27,569 nucleotides of DNA, from contig CAYTZO010000008.1 in assembly GCA_964442525.1 (NCBI GenBank), forward strand, positions 1 through 27,569. Direction: 5' to 3'. Source of the DNA: CAYTZO01 sp964442525. GTDB lineage: Bacteria; Patescibacteriota; Microgenomatia; UBA10105; UBA927. Shown piece by piece: positions 24,370 through 27,569 of the stretch (position 1 is its first letter; each line of letters opens with the position of its first letter). The notes beneath the pieces are model-generated. The model saw only the letters and a program-made list of their open reading frames with translations. It did no database searches and was not told the origin of the DNA. A program made the position numbers and the translations under genes.

Positions 24370-25991
24370 AATTTTTCGGATGAAGCGGGAATGTCAAAAA
24401 TTACAAGAACCGGTGATCCGTTGAGAAGCCGGATCGTGGTAAGAACCCGGGCATTTTCCGGCACAAAGGAAGGCCGAAGCACGTATAAAACGCCGCCTGC
24501 AAAGGAAGGAGGCGTATCGGTAAACTGATACGCATCAAGATTATTTATGTGAAAAAACCCTGCAGCATCCGTTGACCAGTTGGCAACGCGCTGAAATTTT
24601 TGCGGGTCATAGCGCTGGTAGAACAGGACATAAATGTACGGCCGCCCGATCGTGTCATCCATTACAACGCGGGTATATTTGTCTTTTATCTGGCTTATGG
24701 CGCGGATAGCTTCCCGGTACCCCCATTGCCATTCACCCGAATATTCCGCAGCGTAGTGGTTATAATAGTTATGAACATAAAAACTTACATTTGCTATATA
24801 GAGCACTATAATGCCTATGAGAAGCAATGTTCTCTTCATTTTTCCCATACTTTCAACCGCAGATAAAATGCCTGATGCAATAACCAGTTGCCACATCGGC
24901 AGGCTATTCTCTATCCGCAAAGCGTGAGGTGTTTCACGAGCAGTTGCCGCAGGGGCAATTGCCGCAACGATCCAAAATAGTACCAGCCACGCAAGTGCTC
25001 TGTTTTTCTTAAACAGCCCGAAAAAGCCAATGACGAAAAACGGGAGTTCAATAAGATACATCTGCCCCACGTCTTGGATAGAAAATTTTGGATTGCCGTC
25101 TCCCCTCGTAAATAAAAACTGGGGTTCAAGGTTGTCAAAAAAGTGAATAAGATAACTTCTTGCGTATCCAAGCCTTCTATTGTGAAGAATCTTTGCCCAC
25201 CAGGCTCCTCCGTCAACGGCAATGCGCTCATTCGACTTAGTAACGACGCTGGAGTCGGTAAAAATATTTACTTCCGCAAAGCGAAGCCGGGACTCCCGAG
25301 ACACCAGGTAAGGAAGGAGAGGCAAAAAAACAAGAGATCCAACCAGCGCACCGGTGATAACTTCTCGTTTATGTTTTCGTACACTCTCCCAACAGTACCA
25401 GAGAAGTATGACAAGAAGAAGCGGGGCAAAAATCCTTGCACTGTTAAACGTGTACACTGCTGCGATAAAAGGAACGAAAGCGACAAAGAACATCTTTGGA
25501 CTTCCTCTGGCCCGCAGCAAGAGAACGCTCCCCAACAAAAGGAGGGCTACTGCTATATTGGCTTCAAACATCGCACGGGAAAGATTTATATTCCACGGGG
25601 AGACAGCCAGAAGAAATGAGGTCAAAAGGGAGAGCGTTTTGTTCTTGGTGAGTTCACGGACCAAAAAATACGTGAGAAATACGGCCAAAACACCCGCGAG
25701 GACTGAGGGCAAACGGACTGCCGTCTCGGTTAGACCAAAGACGGCGACAAAAGGCACCGTCGCATAAATTGCCAACGGAGGTTTATAGTCACCAAACGCC
25801 GCAAACGCGTCAAACGGCAGAAGGCGGCCGTGTTCGTCTCTCCCCGTTTTCAGAATGCTATATGCGTTGTACCCAATTGAGGCCTCGTCCCAAGAAAGGG
25901 AAGGCGGGATTTCTCCTACACGCCATACCCTCATGAAAAATCCGACGGACACGATAGCAACCAGGATAAAGAACGGAGAAATTTTCTTCAT
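24366..25991 (-). CDS. GT39-type GT-C glycosyltransferase, tandem paralogue
   Basis: A 541-residue polytopic enzyme closely related in layout to the next gene. IPPSLSWDEASIGYNAYSIL (28-47) contains D35-E36, then KTGRDEHG (48-55) and FGDYKPPLAIYA (66-77). SPWNINLSRAMFEANIAV lies in the membrane region that follows. The soluble tail has GRPYIYVLFYQRYDPQKF, matching the tail motif of its paralogues, but the GGT-x-SGGFA part is replaced by a divergent sequence. Both start and stop are ATGA overlaps (25988-25991 and 24366-24369). The likely role is outer-face transfer from a polyprenyl-phosphate sugar, probably with a different specificity from its neighbours. Confidence 0.84.
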   Translation of the reverse strand: MKKISPFFILVAIVSVGFFMRVWRVGEIPPSLSWDEASIGYNAYSILKTGRDEHGRLLPFDAFAAFGDYKPPLAIYATVPFVAVFGLTETAVRLPSVLAGVLAVFLTYFLVRELTKNKTLSLLTSFLLAVSPWNINLSRAMFEANIAVALLLLGSVLLLRARGSPKMFFVAFVPFIAAVYTFNSARIFAPLLLVILLWYCWESVRKHKREVITGALVGSLVFLPLLPYLVSRESRLRFAEVNIFTDSSVVTKSNERIAVDGGAWWAKILHNRRLGYARSYLIHFFDNLEPQFLFTRGDGNPKFSIQDVGQMYLIELPFFVIGFFGLFKKNRALAWLVLFWIVAAIAPAATARETPHALRIENSLPMWQLVIASGILSAVESMGKMKRTLLLIGIIVLYIANVSFYVHNYYNHYAAEYSGEWQWGYREAIRAISQIKDKYTRVVMDDTIGRPYIYVLFYQRYDPQKFQRVANWSTDAAGFFHINNLDAYQFTDTPPSFAGGVLYVLRPSFVPENARVLTTIRLLNGSPVLVIFDIPASSEKL

Positions 25992-27244
25992 TTAGACCCC
26001 TCATCCATATGCTTGAGCGCACCGATCGTAAAAATGTTCGAAAGAAATCCCCAATGGCTGTTATTAAAATATCTGCTCATGTACCAAAAAACGGAAAGCG
26101 TTAGTGAGTACCCTATGATTATTTTCCACATCGCGGGTTTCCGCAGAAACCATTTTACGCTGAAAAAAAGAACCGGCAACCCAAAAAGAATTTGCCAAAA
26201 AATAAACGGATAGTATGCATGGATGTCCGGAATGACACGCAACTCATAAAGAAGCATTCCGAGTCCGTATCCTGAAATCGGATACCCGTGTGCCGTATTG
26301 CCGCTCAGGTACAACACGGTACTGTCAAATAATGCGCGCCAATCCCACAGCAGGAACGGGCCGGCTATTAACAGTGTTACTGTAGCAACGAGAGCGGCAT
26401 AGAAAAGGGTCGATAAGGTATTTTTCTTAAGCCCGGCCCACAATCCGGCGAGATAAAAAGGAGCGAGAAACCACACGGTCTGTTTACTCATGAGGGCCAT
26501 GGCAAACACGATTGCCGACCAAAAATAGCTCTTTTTTTCAAGAAGGAACAGAGACCAAACGAGCCAAAAAAGAGCAAATATATCGCTCCTCCCCTCGATA
26601 AAATAATTTGTGGTTGCCGGACTTATAGCAGTAAGTGTTATGGCAAGAAGCGCCAATGGGCGCTTTTGGAACCATTTTGATAGAATTATCAAAAGCCCCG
26701 CAAGAGTCACCAGAAGCACCATCCTGCCGTCAAAATACCCCAGAACGGGAATGGTCAGTGCGTAGAAAGGCAGAGGAAACAAAAGATACCAGGGAGGCAT
26801 GACAAAGTGGTAAAGCGCAGGGTTAACGGCCGATTTTCCTAGTTCTTCATAGCGCCAACCCGCAAGCGGTGTATCAAAATAGGTTTCTTTATAGGGATTT
26901 TTCCCCGACAGGAGAAATCTCATGGCCGCTTCCTGCTGGAGAATGATGTCATGCACCCCAAAGACCGGCGCGGTACGGCTTCTATCAACGATTGCCGTCA
27001 CCGTTGTGCCGCCAATGACGATAACAAGAACAAGCCACAGGATATATGTTTGTATCCTTTCCATAACCTTCTGTTGTTTTCCAACGCTCGAGCTTACTGC
27101 GAGCAATATGTTAGCAACAAGAAGAAGAAAGAGGATGCCAAAAAGCCAATACGGGGTACCGGTAGCGGGCAATATCCTATACCCCATGACCACAGGAACA
27201 GAAAACGCAAACAGAAGAATTGCTTCAAGCAGTAATAAATTCAT
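25988..27244 (-). CDS. GT87-like GT-C glycosyltransferase
   Basis: A 418-residue polytopic protein. After three N-terminal membrane segments comes VFGVHDIILQQEAAMRFLLS (94-113), with D99 as the likely loop aspartate, then GKNPY (114-118), VMPPWYLLFPLPFY (148-161), and FIEGRSDIFALFWLVWSL further on. Loop aspartate, GxNPY and a later acidic helix start are typical of DUF2029/GT87 and MptA/B-like polyprenyl-phosphate-mannose-dependent transferases. The ATG at 27244 has a strong GGGGGAG ribosome-binding site after the longest gap in the window (40 nt). Its stop overlaps the next start as ATGA. Mannose specificity is suggested only by family resemblance. Confidence 0.75.
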   Translation of the reverse strand: MNLLLLEAILLFAFSVPVVMGYRILPATGTPYWLFGILFLLLVANILLAVSSSVGKQQKVMERIQTYILWLVLVIVIGGTTVTAIVDRSRTAPVFGVHDIILQQEAAMRFLLSGKNPYKETYFDTPLAGWRYEELGKSAVNPALYHFVMPPWYLLFPLPFYALTIPVLGYFDGRMVLLVTLAGLLIILSKWFQKRPLALLAITLTAISPATTNYFIEGRSDIFALFWLVWSLFLLEKKSYFWSAIVFAMALMSKQTVWFLAPFYLAGLWAGLKKNTLSTLFYAALVATVTLLIAGPFLLWDWRALFDSTVLYLSGNTAHGYPISGYGLGMLLYELRVIPDIHAYYPFIFWQILFGLPVLFFSVKWFLRKPAMWKIIIGYSLTLSVFWYMSRYFNNSHWGFLSNIFTIGALKHMDEGSK

Positions 27245-27284
27245 ATCTCCCCCATTCTACAAAACCTAGAAAAAAAGACCAGTG
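27245..27284. other. Longest intergenic gap (40 nt)
   Basis: Read on the minus strand it holds a run of seven T, a TAGAAT hexamer about 10 nt before the GGGGGAG site, and no hairpin. TAGAAT resembles a -10 element, but no convincing -35 is present at the right distance, so I do not call a promoter. Confidence 0.3.
27247..27253 (-). promoter_or_regulatory. Strong Shine-Dalgarno GGGGGAG before the GT87-like gene
   Basis: GGGGGAG ends 2 nt before ATG 27244. The unusually G-rich site lies in the only sizeable intergenic gap. Confidence 0.5.
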
Positions 27285-27569
27285 TTACAAACGCTCAAGG
27301 AGATAAATGCGTGCCCCCAGCACGTCTGTCGTTTGCAGAAATTTCCACTCCTTAAACCATACCGAAGGGTACGTACCGCTACAGTGCGGATCAAAACAAA
27401 TAAGCTGTGCACTTCCTGTCTTGGCCAGCTCGCCTGATGTCGGACACGCTGCCCCCTCACACACGAGGAAAAGTTTTTGATACCCCTGGCTCTGGTATGG
27501 AACAGCTTCGCGGCCGCTCAAAAGAAAAAAATAACGATAATGGAAGTCCAAGAAAGATCGTGAGGCAAT
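27285..27569 (-). CDS. C-terminal part of an unidentified protein, probably the external tail of another GT-C enzyme
   Basis: 94 residues in a frame open to the window edge, ending in TAA at 27285-27287. No start is assigned because the frame continues past 27569. The visible part is soluble except for a short aromatic stretch at its beginning (FHYRYFFLL), which may be the end of a membrane segment. It then runs YQSQGYQKLFLVCEGAAC and ends WKFLQTTDVLGARIYLLERL. Ending in a short strand of the form RIYLLER is usual for GT39 soluble tails, and its position upstream of the GT-C set supports that. Four cysteines form a C-x4-C-x15-C-x4-C pattern, unlike its Cys-poor neighbours. Identity is inferred and not certain. 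Confidence 0.55.
   Translation of the reverse strand: MASRSFLDFHYRYFFLLSGREAVPYQSQGYQKLFLVCEGAACPTSGELAKTGSAQLICFDPHCSGTYPSVWFKEWKFLQTTDVLGARIYLLERL

Noticed and set aside
25143..25619. 158-codon open frame on the plus strand
   Set aside because: Antisense to a GT39 gene with strong conserved motifs; low-complexity basic composition and no recognisable fold.
27245..27284. Possible terminator or promoter in the 40-nt gap
   Set aside because: There is a run of seven T but no stem before it, and TAGAAT has no acceptable -35 partner. Neither can be supported.
1..27569. CRISPR arrays, tRNA/rRNA genes, insertion sequences, attachment sites
   Set aside because: No regularly spaced direct repeats, no conserved RNA gene sequence, no transposase or integrase motif and no flanking inverted repeats were seen. 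Coding density leaves almost no room for them.

Overview
This window is one uninterrupted glycan-biosynthesis gene cluster. All 24 genes I can support lie on the minus strand, so transcription runs from high to low coordinates. They are packed so tightly that the gaps between them total only about 96 nt in 27.6 kb. Six junctions are ATGA overlaps, one is TAATG, and nine are longer overlaps of 11-44 nt. I see no tRNA, rRNA, CRISPR array, transposase, phage gene, terminator or convincing promoter. Both ends are cut: the first gene in transcription order enters at 27569 and the last leaves at position 1, so the operon extends beyond the window on both sides.

The organism is probably an uncultivated bacterium of the Candidate Phyla Radiation (Patescibacteria), possibly Microgenomates-like. 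This is inference. It rests on serial GT-C paralogues side by side, pervasive overlaps, several starts without a Shine-Dalgarno sequence, moderate GC content, and a small secreted protein resembling DUF5667. No phylogenetic marker gene is present.

Layout in transcription order: (a) 27569-18547 holds a truncated extracytoplasmic-type tail, a GT87-like GT-C, three related GT39-type GT-C proteins with an SDR epimerase inserted among them, and a divergent GT-C. (b) 18557-12401 holds a PTPS_related/YfhO-like membrane protein, a textbook ArnT-like GT39, a WaaE-like GT2, a SAM methyltransferase, a small secreted helical protein and another PMT-like GT-C. (c) 12404-6043 holds an MptA/B-like GT-C, an orphan GT-C, a second PTPS_related protein, a GT4 and a PIG-V-like GT-C. 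(d) 6041-1 holds a DPM1-like GT2, a Wzx-like flippase, a second DPM1/ALG5-like GT2, a GT4, a GT39 and a UDP-glucuronate decarboxylase.

Proposed joint role (inference): the two DPM1/ALG5-like GT2 enzymes charge polyprenyl phosphate with sugars. The GT4 and WaaE-like enzymes build a lipid-linked oligosaccharide in the cytoplasm, and the SDR proteins supply nucleotide sugars, probably including UDP-xylose. The flippase moves the lipid-linked glycan outward. Thirteen GT-C or GT-C-like membrane proteins, possibly fourteen, then add or transfer sugars on the outer face from polyprenyl-phosphate donors. No initiating phosphoglycosyltransferase, Wzy-type polymerase, O-antigen ligase or STT3/PglB oligosaccharyltransferase is visible, so the acceptor and the final transfer step are unknown.
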